A stretch of 64,000 nt of DNA from Okapia johnstoni (Eukaryota; Chordata; Mammalia; Artiodactyla; Giraffidae), in NCBI GenBank assembly GCA_024291935.2, contig CM044309.1, positions 36,418,001 through 36,482,000 of the forward strand. Reading direction: 5' to 3'. This document shows positions 1-10,929 of the stretch, piece by piece (the first letter of the stretch is position 1; each line of letters opens with the position of its first letter). The position numbers and the translations under genes are program-made. The notes below the pieces were generated by a model that was not told the origin of the DNA, made no database searches, and worked only from the letters and a program-made list of their open reading frames with translations.

Positions 1-302
1 AGTTTTTAGCCCTAAAACCTATTCCACATTGTGTTTCTGTAAGATTAATACTAAGAGGAGAATTGATACATGGTTTAATATTGTACACTCTTGTTATGCA
101 CAGTTCAATATAGTGCTTCCTCTCTTTGTTGGTAGCACTGCTGCATCTATATAATTCTTAAGCAAATATTTAATCAAACATGTTGCTTTAGCTCTTACTC
201 AGTCTTATATTTTCTGATCTATTATTTGAAATGCATTTGATGAAAGAAAAGAAGAAACTATGTAACTTAACTATTACTTAATTAGAAATACATTAGTGAA
301 AT
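1..302. other. AT-rich sequence, nothing recognised
   Basis: No repeat family, open frame of note or RNA gene was recognised before the first SINE. Confidence 0.5.
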
Positions 303-417
303 GAAGTGAAAGTGTTAGTTGCTCAGTCATGTCCAGCTCTTTGCGACCCAATGGACTGTAGCCTGCTAGGTTCCTCTGTCCATGGAATTCTCCAGATAAG
401 ACTACTGGAGTGAGTTG
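303..417 (-). mobile_element. Bov-A/Bov-tA SINE fragment, left half
   Basis: The plus strand shows the reverse complement of the Bov-A body: GCTCAGTCATGTCC, CCAATGGACTGTAGCC, then TCTGTCCATGGAATTCTCCA, running to ACTGGAGTGAGTTG. The same SINE appears to resume at 1019-1059, so a BovB copy split it. ACTGGAGTG occurs at both edges of the interruption (404-412 and 1019-1027). Confidence 0.85.
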
Positions 418-1018
418 TTTTTGTTCAGTCGCTCAGTTGTGACTGACTCTCTGTGACCCCATGGACTGCAACACTCCAGGCTTCCCTGTCCTTCGCCGTC
501 TCCCAGAGCTTGCTCAAACTCATGTCCATCACGTCAGTGATGCCATCCAGCCATCTCATTCTGTCAACCCCTTCTCCTCCCACCTTCAATCTTCCCCATT
601 GTCAAGGTCTTTTCCAATGAGTTGGTTCTTCATGTCAGGTGCCAAAGTATTGGAGCTTCAGCATCAGTTCTTCCAAAGAATATTCAGGGTTGATTTCCTT
701 TAGGACTGACTGGTTCAATCTCCCTGCAGTCCAAGAGATTCTCAAGAGTCTTCTCCAACACCACAACTCAAAAGCATATGTCTTCAGCATTAAGCCTTAT
801 TTATGGTCCAACTCTCACATCCATATATGACAACTGGGAAAACCATAGCTTTGACTATACAGACCTTTGTTAGCAAAGTAGTGTCTCTGCTTTTTAACAT
901 GCTGTCTAGATTTGTCATAGCTTTTCATCTAAGGAACAAGTGTCTTCTATTTTCACGGCTGCAGTCAACATATGCAGTGATTTTGGAGCCCAAGAAAATA
1001 GGGTCTGTCACTGTTTCC
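413..1018 (-). mobile_element. BovB (RTE) LINE, 5'-truncated, nested in a SINE
   Basis: This is the reverse complement of the BovB 3' third. The 3' end lies at the left (GTTCAGTCGCTCAG) and the sequence continues through the region encoding the C-terminal part downstream of the reverse transcriptase. The minus-strand frame is interrupted, so no product is expected. It is bounded by a 9-base candidate target duplication derived from the host SINE, which makes it a separate insertion younger than that SINE. Confidence 0.9.
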
Positions 1019-1059
1019 ACTGGAGTGGCTAACCATTCCTTTCTCCAGGGGCTCTTTAA
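1019..1059 (-). mobile_element. Bov-A/Bov-tA SINE fragment, right half
   Basis: ACTGGAGTGG followed by CCATTCCTTTCTCCAGGGG is the continuation of the reverse-complemented SINE that stops at 417. It is truncated before the tRNA-like head. Confidence 0.6.
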
Positions 1060-2224
1060 TGTAACATAAAATTTATATTAAATTATATTTAAGTTTAGGC
1101 AAGGTGTTCTTTAGAGAGTAATATAGTAAATGTGATTATTTGGCTAATTTTTAACTTACAAAATATCTATGTCTCTAAGACTAGATGTGTTGTTCATCAT
1201 AAGGATTTTTTCTGAGAATGTTACTATTGGAAACCAGAATCACTACAGGTGGACACATGGCACTTGCTGAGAAGGATACTGGTAAGTACATATGAAGGTT
1301 GGAAGAGTTCAAACAGCTCTCATGTAGGTTTCATTTTTCAGACAACTGAATGTAGCTACATGAATGTCCATCACTCAGGCTCTATTGATCCAATAGTTTA
1401 GGGAGTATTTTTTCGTTAAAAGTAGGCTGAAATATACTTTTTAAATGCAATGAAAGCTTTAGCATCTAACAATGATTTGACATTTAAAAATGGTACCTTA
1501 GAAATGAAATGAAATAATTTAATCAACTCCTTACCCAACCTGACAGTAAAGCTCAAAATCCAAATCAAAGTCAGAGCTTCCTGCCAATACTGTTCAGGAA
1601 AACCATCCCTGACTAGAAGGCTGACTGAAACTCAGTGGAGAATCTATTTTAATAGGGAATAATCAGTTCAAAGAAAAGAACAAGGGAAGCAAATCTGCTT
1701 TGTCCTGTGAATCTACATCACTCTACCTGCCTCGGGAAAAGTAAGAGCGCAGATGTCTGGCTTTTTATGACAAAATTAATGTATCAAATAAATCAAATTT
1801 GCTGAAAATTTGGTCGCTGTTATTATGCTTTGCAAAACTGCTTTGCAGGAAACCCTCATATTCAAATGGACTGTATTCCAAGTGTGCATTTGGAAATCAA
1901 TTGTCAGGAACTGAGATAGGCAGTTACCTTTCCTTCCTTCCTCATTTCCCCACCAAATGACAGTAGAATATTTGTATGTGACAGGGCTCAAGGAGGGAGT
2001 AGGGTCCCTTTTTCCCTGGAGAGGTACTTTTGGTGAGTTTTCTATATTTACCTTCTAAATATTATTTTATTCACTAGGAAAGTAGAGGAAGAGAGGGTAA
2101 AGCATTAAGAAAAGTGATTTTGTAAGCAAGAGAATCTCTTTGAAGTGTATCACAAAAATGTTGCAATTCTATATTTTTGTGTGATTATGTATGAAAGATT
2201 ATAAGTCTATATTATCACCTCAGT
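1060..2224. other. Unrecognised AT-rich sequence
   Basis: No recognisable repeat or coding exon. The minus-strand open frame at 1776-1991 is 71 codons with no recognised motif and is treated as chance. Confidence 0.4.
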
Positions 2225-2335
2225 GAGGGAAGCATTTATGTCTGCATTAATTTCCTGATGAAATTCCATTGCCTAACACAGAACCTTGCAGATTCTAAGT
2301 GTTCAATGAACATTTAATGGATGAATGAATGAAGT
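2225..2335 (+). repeat. MIR-like SINE 3' fragment (diverged)
   Basis: CCTAACACAGAACCTTGCAG followed by a GTTCAATGAACATTTAATGG-like segment and ATGAATGAATGA matches the shape of the MIR 3' end (a 'commonly used, next-interval' type ending with AATGAATGA repeats). It is heavily diverged, so the family call is tentative. Confidence 0.45.
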
Positions 2336-2715
2336 ATGGCTAAGACGAGAAATTAGAAAAATTGAATTCAGTTCCTCCATTATGTTTCTGAGGACACTAG
2401 CTAGACCTTGGAATCTCCCACACCCATGAAAAGGAGCTTTCAAACCAGGGAAACAGTACCAATTTTATCATCCCAGCACCATGTTGAACTAGGATGTAGA
2501 AATACAGAAGCATGATAGCAAACATGGCCAATACATTACCAAGTGAACATCATTGTTCCCAGTCCAAAAGTGCAAAGTATGTGTGTACCCATGAACGTGT
2601 CACAATATCAGTTTCTGAAATATCACTTAATTGCATGGTTTTCAAGCTTCTCACCCATTAATGATTTTTGAAAGACATTTAACAAGCTGTGCCCAGATTT
2701 TTTTAGTGTAATCTG
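2336..2715. other. Unrecognised sequence
   Basis: About 380 bases without a repeat or gene that could be recognised by eye. Confidence 0.4.
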
Positions 2716-2932
2716 GTGCTAAATAGCTTCAGTTGTGTCTGATTTTGTGTGACCCTATGCACTGTAGCCCCCCAGACTCCTCTGTCCATGGGATTCTCCA
2801 GGCAAGAATACTGGAGTGGGTTGCCATGCCCCCCTCCAGGTGATCTTCGAGACCCAGAGATCGAAACTTCATCCCTTACATCTTCTTCATTGGCAGGCGA
2901 GTTCTTCACCACTAGCGCCATCTGGTAAGCTC
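2716..2932 (-). mobile_element. Bov-tA SINE
   Basis: Full-length-looking Bov-tA in reverse orientation. The Bov-A body (TCCATGGGATTCTCCAGGC, ACTGGAGTGGGTTGCCATG) is followed by the reverse complement of the tRNA-Glu-like head (CATTGGCAGGCGAGTTCTTCACCACTAG-type segment). The antisense 72-codon frame across it belongs to the SINE and is not a gene. Confidence 0.92.
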
Positions 2933-3227
2933 AAGATAGGCTAAACCAGAATAAAGTGAAAATAAATAGGATGAAAAACAAAAGTGAATATTCAACTGCA
3001 TTAGCAAAACTTCTACAATCTCATTCTCTTCCATTTTGGAATATTGCGATAGCCCCAACAGAGAACTGCAAGTGTCCTTATTATATTTTTGTTTGTTTTA
3101 TTCTATTTTGCTTTGTGTTTCTAGTGAATCTGGAATATAGGAATCATTGCATGCTGAGGCAGAATCTTATACTACTAAGCAAGTTCAACTATTGGAAAGT
3201 TCTACTTTCAAGGCTGCAGGTAAATTG

Positions 3228-3385
3228 GTTAGTCAGGAGATCTGGCTTCCAAATCTGGTCTCCCCATTTATTACCTCTGAATTCCTTCAACAAATATTTA
3301 ATCACTTCAGATCCAGGTTTCTTCATCTGTAAAATTAAGATAAAATTTTCTACCTATTAGTTGATAAGAATTAAAAGAAATTCTA
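3228..3385 (+). repeat. MIR SINE, diverged
   Basis: GATCTGGCTTCCAAATCTGG, a short CCATTTATTACCT segment and TTTCTTCATCTGTAAAATTA reproduce the MIR core in order. The old, diverged state fits a mammal-wide repeat. The open frame 2956-3360 overlaps it and has no other support. Confidence 0.6.
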
Positions 3386-3778
3386 AAGCATGTAAACAAG
3401 CTGACAGAGTTTGTATGACATAAATTGTAGTTTACCACTAGTCTAGTGTTTAGTGTTGTTTGGAAAATGTATAATGCCATATATTCCACTTGTTTTTATA
3501 CTATTAGGAGCTTTCATACAATGTCAGACTTTCACACAAAGTCAGAATATTTTAGAATATGCAACTACACAACTCAATAAATATAGAAACTATGTTACTG
3601 CAGACGTAAGGTTTTAAATCCTACTTGGTTCTTTTCAGGGTTTTGTTTTTTTTTCTCCAGAGATGTGTTCTTAAAAAGGAATATAAAAAGAAAGTCATTG
3701 TTTAGCAGGAAGCCGTGCCTGAATGAAATTAAGAATTAGATGAATTTCAAAGAAATTGGTAACAAGCAAATGGCTTAA
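3386..3778. other. Unrecognised AT-rich sequence
   Basis: Nothing recognisable apart from a short T run near 3643. Confidence 0.4.
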
Positions 3779-3842
3779 AGTTTCTCGGGTGATGCTAGTG
3801 GTAAAGAACCAGCTTGTCAATGCAGGAGATGTAAGAGACACC
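3779..3842 (+). mobile_element. Bov-tA SINE, tRNA-like head only
   Basis: Sense-strand head with GGTAAAGAACC and AATGCAGGAGAT. The Bov-A body is missing, so this is a short truncated copy. Confidence 0.6.
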
Positions 3843-3937
3843 CTTTCTTATGTACTTCGGACAAGTCATAAAGAAAATAAAATTACCTGTGCACTAATAG
3901 AGAAGCCATCAGAAATTACTTGCATAACACTATAAGA

Positions 3938-4203
3938 ATTTTTTTAATATTTATTTATTTATTTATTTATTTATTTATTTGGCTGTGTTGGGTCTTAGCT
4001 GTGTCACGCACTGTCTTCATTGTATCACACAGTAGCTTTGTTGCACCATGCACTATCTTTTGTTGTGGTGCACAGATACTCCAGTTGTGGCACACAGGCT
4101 AGTTTCTCTAGGAATAAGGGATCCTAGTTTCCCAACAGGGATCAGACTCAGGTCCCCTGCATTGCAAGGCAGATTCTCAACCACTAGGAAACCCAGGAAG
4201 TCC
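3938..4203 (-). mobile_element. CHR-type tRNA-Glu SINE with (TTTA)n tail
   Basis: The left end is the reverse of an A-rich tail, a (TTTA)n array at about 3950-3981. It is followed by GGCTGTGTTGGGTCTTAGC, AACAGGGATCAGACTCAGG, CCCCTGCATTGCAAGGCAG and AACCCAGGAAGTCCC, the reverse complement of a tRNA-derived cetartiodactyl SINE. CTATAAGA flanks it at 3930-3937 and 4204-4211, followed on both sides by T-rich sequence, consistent with a target-site duplication. Confidence 0.85.
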
Positions 4204-4265
4204 CTATAAGAGTTTTTGATGTGATGACAGAAGTAGCCAGAGCTATACTCACCACAAAAGGAAAA

Positions 4266-5165
4266 GGAGTACGTCAAGACTGCATATTGTCACCCTGCTT
4301 ATTCAACTTATATGCAGAGCACATCATGAGAAATGCTGGGCTGGAAGAAGCACAAGCTGGAATCAAGATTGCCAGGAGAAATATCAATTAACTCAGATAT
4401 GCAGAAGACACCACCCTTATGACAGAAAGTGAAGAAGAACTAAAGAGCCTCTTGATGAAAGTGAAAGAGGAGAGTGAAAAAGTAGGCTTAAAGCTCAACA
4501 TTCAGAAAACTAAGATCATGGCATCCAGTCCCATCACTTAATGGCAGATAGATGGGGAAACAGTGGAAACAGTGGCTGACTTTATTTTTCTGGGCTCCAA
4601 GATCACTGCAGATGGTGATTGCAGCTGTGAAATTAAAAGATGCTTCCTCCTTGGAAGGAAAGTTATGACCAACCTAGACAGCATATTAAAAAGCAGAGAC
4701 ATTACTTTGCCAAAAAAGGTCCATCTAGTCAAGGCTATGGTTTTTCCAGTGGTCATGTATGGATGTGAGAGTTGGACTATAAAGAAAGCTGAGTGCCGAA
4801 GAATTGATGCTTTTGAACTGTGGTGTTGGAGAAGACTCTTGAGAGTCCCTTGGACTGCAAGGAGATCCAACCAGTCCATCCTAAAGGAGATCAGTCCTGG
4901 GTGTTCATTGGAAGGACTGATGTTGAAGCTGAAACTCCAGTACTTTGGCCACTTGATGCTAAGAACTGACTCATTTGAAAAGACCCTGATGCTGGGAAAG
5001 ATTGAGGACAGGAGAAGGGGACAACAGAGAATGAGATGGTTGGATGGCATCATCGACTCGATGGACATGGGTTTTGGTGGACTCCGGGAGTTGGTGATAG
5101 ACAGGGAGGCCTGGCGTGCTGTGGTTCATGGGGTCACAAAGAGTCGGACACGACTGAGCAACTGA
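4266..5165 (+). pseudogene. BovB ORF2 remnant: RT palm to C terminus
   Basis: Encodes the second half of the BovB reverse transcriptase and the C-terminal region. The catalytic YADD box is altered: codons 4398-4409 read Y-A-E-D, replacing the first catalytic aspartate, and a TAA stop lies just upstream at 4389-4391. A second TAA follows at about 4540. After that a 200-codon frame (4563-5165) is open to the natural stop and carries the typical [13 protein letters not shown]-terminal block. In active relatives this protein reverse-transcribes BovB and SINE RNA at nicked genomic DNA. This copy cannot, because of both the stops and the missing aspartate. Confidence 0.9.
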
Positions 5166-5182
5166 ACTGAACTGAAACGATG
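4266..5182 (+). mobile_element. BovB (RTE) LINE, 5'-truncated within the RT domain
   Basis: Sense-strand BovB from the reverse transcriptase CxLSP region to the 3' end with (ACTGA)n tail units at about 5161-5176. It is flanked by CTCACCACAAAAGGAAAA (4248-4265) and CTCACCACAAAGGAAAA (5183-5199), a target duplication of 17-18 bases differing by one base, so both ends are well defined. The minus-strand frame 4538-5068 is the antisense shadow. Confidence 0.95.
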
Positions 5183-5404
5183 CTCACCACAAAGGAAAAA
5201 CAGTGGGTGCAAACAGAGATTCATGGTAAGTGGAAGGGAAGCATTCTGTCTGTATCTCAAGGGCAAAGAAGAGTGAGGTATCTAGTGAGAGCTCCAAAGC
5301 TAAGCTGATCTAGATTTGTGAAATAGATATCAAATTATTTCTCAAAGACATACTGCAATTGTAACACTTTTGTATACAGTTTTAAAAAACAATAATTAGA
5401 CTAT

Positions 5405-5530
5405 TAAAATACCTGTAAAGAATCTGCCTGCCAATGCAGGAGACCCAGGTTCAATCTCTGGGTTGGAAAGATCCCCTGGAGAAGAAAATGGTAACCCACT
5501 CCAGTATTATTGCCTGGAAAATACCATGGT
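5405..5530 (+). mobile_element. Bov-tA SINE, 3'-truncated
   Basis: AAGAATCTGCCTGCCAATGC, GGTTCAATCTCTGGG, GATCCCCTGGAGAAG and CCCACTCCAGTATTATTGCC follow the sense Bov-tA order. The copy ends before the usual 3' end (GACACGACTGAG). Confidence 0.85.
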
Positions 5531-5681
5531 TTTGATTAAACCATTAAAATATTACTCATCATAAATATATAGCAGTATAAAATTTTAAGTGCAACACTGT
5601 TGAGAAAACATTTGAATTGTAAAGTGTATCTGTGTCACACATATGACAATACTAGCTGCTGAAATAAAAAGGCCATCATTT

Positions 5682-6116
5682 TGCTGTAAATTGTGTCCCC
5701 TAAAGAAGATATGTTGCAGTCCTAATTCCTAGTGCCTAATTATGTGATCTTATTTGGAGTCTATACAAGAATAATCAAGTTAAAATGAGTTCATTAAGAT
5801 GAGTCTTAATCTAATATGACTGGTTATTAAAAAAGGGGGTAAATTTTGGACACAGTAAGTGATATGCCCAAAAAGAAGTCACAAAAAGAGAACATCGTGT
5901 GAAAAATTGAAACTTTGTTGCCACAAGCCAGATAACCCCCAGAAGTTAGAAGAGAAACAGAACAGATTCTTCTCTACCTCCAGGGGGAGCATGGCCCAGT
6001 AGACTACTTGACTTTGGGACTTACAGCCTCCAGCACTGTGAGACAATAAATTTCTATTTTTCTGAGCTCCTCAGTTTCTGACATTCTGTGACAGCAACCC
6101 TAGGAAATTCATACAG
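5682..6116 (+). repeat. Solo LTR of MaLR type (MLT1/MST-like)
   Basis: AAATTGTGTCCCC, TGATCTTATTTGGAG, ACTTACAGCCTCCAGCACTG and TGAGACAATAAATTTCTATT, then CAGCAACCCTAGGAAATTC, follow the layout of ERVL-MaLR long terminal repeats, including an AATAAA near the end. No internal retroviral sequence is next to it. Subfamily not assigned. Confidence 0.75.
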
Positions 6117-7811
6117 CCATAATTTCATTATTACCTGAATGAAGATATACCACCACCAAGAAACTGGCTATTTCTTAAAATAGCTGAATTCTGATGAAGT
6201 GTTAATCTCTCAAATGCTGTTATACATATTCAAACTTTAAAATTAAGTTTATTCACAGGTTTATCACTTTATTCATATACCTTTACTCACCAGTTGTCTA
6301 GTCTGAATTTAAATTGAATGTCCTGAGCTTTCTAGATAGTCTGTTATTAGTCAGTAGGTCAACTGTATAGTTGAATGACCAACTGCAGTTTTTAGTTTTC
6401 AATGGGATGTTGTGATGACCAAATTTGAAACTTCAATTCCTAAATGCTTAGAAATAGAAAACTTGCATCTAAAAAAAAAAAAATATCCAAACTGCCAATG
6501 ATTTAAGTCTGATTTTTAAGTAACATGTTTTCCTTCCTTTTAAATGGTGTTTTTATTTGTCTTATTTAATCAGTGCATGACTTATTCCATGCCTGAGCTA
6601 GTAAAGTTTATGTAATAAGATACTTAGTGGAATGGATGTTAGGTTTGCCCTGTGTGCTGGGCCTACCATTAAGTCATCTGGAGAGTGTAGAGCTAAGACA
6701 AATGTATTAAAATTTATATCATTACAAGTCTATAGTCATTATTTTTTCAGGTAACAAAAGAGCAAAGAGAGTTATTTCTAGGGTTAAAATGAAAATTATT
6801 TAATCTTTTAAAGCTATTTGCAAAATATGTGGCCTCAAATGGAAATTTTCACTAACTTTGTTAATAAAGGGATTTTTTAACCGCTTCTACTCATAAAAAC
6901 CAAACTATACACAAAATAAGATGATGAATTAGGAAGGAAATGCTGTTAAGAGAATTACTCTAAGCATGAGGAAACTATTAGACAAGAGTTTTCAGTAGTC
7001 TAAAATTCTGAGATTTGATTTTTAAATGATGAAACATCCAATAAGCCAAATGACTCTGCATAAACATGTACATGGAATAAATTATTCCAAATGAAAGCAT
7101 GGATATTATTTGTTCAGCTGTTTTAGTGGTTGGAGCGTTAGGAACAAAAGCTATTATTGTTCAATGTATTTTTTCACAGGAAATAGACAGTGGCAAACAT
7201 ACAGTAGTTCAACACATGAGATCAGAGACATGGTTTTTATAGTAAACTAAGAACAGATGTTGGAACGATTCGAGACCTTTGCAGGAATTATTAGTTATGT
7301 TTGCCTTTGAAAGCAAAGAAAGTTTATAGAGACTCACATATCTGATTATATTAAGAAACAGACAGGTTTTCAAATCCAAAAGCTTTAATTCATCCAAACT
7401 CAAAGTTTCTGCTGCATAAATTTTGAATGCTCTACTCAACACTGTTGCAAATAATTACAATAAGTTCCATGCCACCCTATTATAAAAACTACTGGGCCCT
7501 CACACATAACCTAAGTACCCCTATTCACTAAAAATCTTATAGAAATAGGATTTATGCTACAGGCAAAAATCAGTATTTAATAGCAATCACTGAAATCAAT
7601 TGATTTACAATACATTAGAAAAAAGAAATTCTCTAGGTAATTGGAAGGCATATTTTCTGAGGTTAAACTAAAAGCCAACATGTAGCCTTTTACCATGTAT
7701 GAAATACCTGTGTAAAATGATTTTACCAAATCAGTACCTCTAAGATACTGACCACTAACTAAGCCCTAAAACTTTTCATTGTTCCTTCTGTGCTTTAGGA
7801 TCTCCATCCCC
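6117..7811. other. Repeat-poor unrecognised sequence (1.7 kb)
   Basis: AT-rich, with an A13 run near 6472. The minus-strand 77-codon frame at 7209-7442 has no recognisable domain or flanking gene structure. No repeat was recognised. Confidence 0.4.
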
Positions 7812-8128
7812 TGAAAGTGGAAGTAGAAGTTGGTCAGTCACATCCAACTCTTTGCAAACCCATAGGCTGTATAGTCCATAGAATGCTTCAGGCCAGAATA
7901 CTGGAGTGGGTACCTGTTCTCTTCTCCAGGGGATCTTCCAAACCCAGGGATCAAACCCAGGTCTCCCACATCGCAGGCGGATTCTTTACAAGCTGAGCCA
8001 CAGGGGAAGCCCAAGAATACTGCAGTGGGTAGTCCATCCCTTCTCCAGGGGATCTTTTCAACCCAGGAATCTAACCAGGTCTCCTGAATTGCAGGAGGAT
8101 TCTTTACCAAGTGAGTTATCAGGGAAAC
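7812..8128 (-). mobile_element. Bov-tA SINE with duplicated tRNA-like/body unit
   Basis: Reverse-orientation Bov-tA in which the head and first part of the body occur twice: TTCTCCAGGGGATCTTCCAA to GAGCCACAGGGGAAGCCC, then again TTCTCCAGGGGATCTTTTCA to GAGTTATCAGGGAAAC. The same dimeric layout recurs at 47677-48018 and 61905-62172. Confidence 0.85.
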
Positions 8129-8202
8129 TCTCAAGAGACATTCTCAGTTCCAGTGACTCTCCTCTACTCTGGAGTACTCCTTGGGCAAAGCCATACCTTG
8201 AT

Positions 8203-8420
8203 TGGTCTCAGTCACTCAATCATGTCAAACTTTTTGCAACCCCCTGGACTGTAGCTCACCAGGCTCTTCTGTTCATGGGATTTTCCAGGCAAGAATACTG
8301 AAGCAGTTTGCCATTTCCTACTTCAGGAGATCTTACCAACCCAGGGATCAAACCCACATCTCTTAGGTGTCCTGCATTGGCAGGCAGGTTCTTTACTACT
8401 AGAGCCACTTGGGAAGCCCT
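8203..8420 (-). mobile_element. Bov-tA SINE
   Basis: Complete reverse-orientation copy: body with GTTCATGGGATTTTCCAGGC and GGAGATCTTACCAACCCAGG, head ending in CCACTTGGGAAGCCC. Confidence 0.9.
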
Positions 8421-8544
8421 TGATACCTTGATTAACACCTGGTTAAATCCAATTCATGTCCTACTCTGAACCTATATCTGTATCTCCAATTATGATTAAA
8501 GAAAATGTCCAACTTTGCTGATTAACCTTATTTATTTATGCTGT

Positions 8545-8714
8545 TTTTAAATTTTAAGCCTTTATTGAATTTGTTACAATACTGCTTCTGTTGTTTATGT
8601 TCTAGTTTTTTGACTGTGAGGCATGTGGGAGCTTAGCTCCCTGATCAGGGATCGAAACTGCACCCTCTGTATCGGAAGGTGAAGTCTTAACCACTGGACA
8701 GCCAGGGAAGTCCC
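8545..8714 (-). mobile_element. CHR-type tRNA-Glu SINE
   Basis: Reverse complement of a tRNA-derived SINE: GGCATGTGGGAGCTTAGC, TGATCAGGGATCGAAACTGC, AAGTCTTAACCACTGGACAG and GCCAGGGAAGTCCCT. Its tail side (left) is T-rich. Confidence 0.85.
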
Positions 8715-9355
8715 TGATCAGTCTTATTATAAATTTATGACTTTTAACTTCAGATGACTCCTTAGTGCTGCCTAATACTAATTTTACTATTTCATTCTCC
8801 CAAGGACTATTTCATATCTTTTCCATTCTAATATAATTTCCAGATACCCTCCTGCATCCACACACAGACACACATACTTTTAATGTTTCCTATGCCTTCA
8901 CTGAGAAAATGGAACCAATAATCAGCAATTTTACAGAAGTTCTACCACCAAATTTACCAATTTATCTATATCTCAACCTACTGTTTTCCTGTTTTAAGGG
9001 ATATATTGTCTTTCCTTCTAAAGTTAACCTGTCAATTTCTGCCTGGATCCTACCCTCTCTAGCTCATCCTAGACTGTCATGTTGGTTTGTTTGTTTCATA
9101 CATGATTTGGATCATTCTAATCATCATATATACACAGTAAAATATAGTAAACAAAAACGGATTAATTTTTAAAACTTTTCCATTTCCCCTTCTATTCCAG
9201 CTACCTCTCCAATACAGTGCTTCCATTTACAGCAAAACACATAGCATTGTCTACTTTATGATATGGAAAATATACCTCAATAAAGTCCTTAAACAAAGTG
9301 CTGTGTAACTTACTGTCTACACATTCTCACTTAAGCCCACTGAATACAGATGTCC
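8715..9355. other. Unrecognised sequence
   Basis: The plus-strand open frame 8909-9172 (87 codons) shows no domain I recognise and lacks splice or start context. No repeat family could be named. Confidence 0.4.
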
Positions 9356-10929
9356 AGGTTCATAAAGCTCAAAAGTCTCCAAACAGGTTCAACCTAGAGG
9401 ACTTCACAGAAACTCATGACAATTAAATTTCTGAAAATCAAGAAAAAGAGATAATTTTGAAAACAGCAAGAAAAAAAAAGCATGTTTTCGTACAGGAGGG
9501 AATACCCATAAGAATATCAATATAATTCTCAGCAAAGACTCTGCAGGCCAAGAGAGAGTACGATGACACATTCAAAGTGCTGAAAGAAAAAAAAAATACA
9601 GAGAATAATTTACCTAACAAAGCTGCCCTTCAAATAAGAAAGAGAGATGAAGACTTTCCCAAATAACAGTTGAGGAGATTCAACTCCACTAGACTTGCCT
9701 TACAAGAAATACTAAAGAGAGTCCCCCAAGCTTAAATGAAAGTATGATAATAAGTAACATGAGAACATATGAAAGTGTAAAACTCACTGGTAATGGTAAC
9801 CGTATAGTAAAATCCAGAATACTTTGAAAATGTAAAGGTGTCATATAAATCACTTTTAACTCACACATGGTAATCACATAGCAAAATTCTATAATAAACA
9901 CACAAAAGATAAACATAAAGGAAGCAAAACATATCACTGGAGAAAATCATCAGATCACAAAGAAAGGCAGCGAAAGAAGAAGATAGAAACAAAACAACCA
10001 GACAACAATGAACAAAATGGCAATAGTAAGCCTTAATCTCTAAATAATTACTTTAATTATAAGTATATGCAATTCTCCAATCAAGACATAAAGTGATGGA
10101 ATGAATGTAAAAATAAACCCAACTATATGATATATACAAGAGGATCACTCCAGCTTTAAGAACATACACAAACAGTTATTGAAGGGAGGAAAACAGATAT
10201 CCCATATAAATGGAAAGCAAAAGAGAGTAAAGGTGGCTTTATTTATATCACACAAAATATATTTTAACACAAAAGACATAATAATGACAAAGAGAGCCAT
10301 TATATAATTATAAGAAGGTCAGCTCATCAAAAAAGATATAACAATCATAAATATTTGTACACTCAGCATTGGAGCACCTAAGTAAGAAAATGCTAGCATC
10401 TGAAGTGAGACATAGACAGCTATGCAATAATAGTAGGGAACTTCAATACCTAATTTTCAACAATGGATAGGATATCCAGAGAAAATCAACACAGAAACAT
10501 TGGATTTGAACTGCACTTTACAGCAAATGATCCTGACAGGCTTAAACAGAACATTATATCCAACAGAAGCAGAATATACTAATACACTTTTCTCAAGAAC
10601 ATGTGGGGCATTCTGTAGGATAGATCATATATTATGATATACAACAAGTCTTAACAAACTTAGAACGATTGAAATCATAGCAAATATTTTTTTTTCTAAC
10701 AACAATGGTGTAAAGCTAGAAATAAATAACAGAAGGAAACTAGGAAAATTTATGATACATGGAAATTAAACTACACGTTCCTGAAAAACAAATGGAATAA
10801 AGATTAAATCAAAAGGGGAATTTTAAAAGTCTGGAGGCAGCTGAAAACAGAAACACAACACACTAAAACTTCTGGGATGCAGCAAAATTAGTCTTAAAAG
10901 GGAAGTTTGCACCTGTAAATCTCTGCTGG
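9356..10929 (+). mobile_element. Old L1 (L1M-type), ORF1 end and ORF2 endonuclease part
   Basis: Segments such as AGACTCTGCAGGCCAAGAG, CATTCAAAGTGCTGAAAGAA and CTTGCCTTACAAGAAATACT match the L1 ORF1 3' region. TAGTAGGGAACTTCAATACC, CAACAATGGATAGGATATCC and GGATGCAGCAAAATTAGTC match the endonuclease part of ORF2. Dense stops and indels show an ancient copy. It breaks off where the mariner starts at about 10930; no continuation was found beyond 14845. Confidence 0.8.

Noticed and set aside
2716..2932. tRNA gene from the tRNA-Glu-like sequence in SINE heads here and at other SINEs
   Set aside because: These are diverged SINE heads fused to Bov-A or CHR bodies; no intact cloverleaf with an acceptor stem was seen.
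5403..5551. ATTAAAATA on both sides of the Bov-tA as a target duplication
   Set aside because: The SINE lacks its 3' end and the repeat is AT-rich, so chance is likely.
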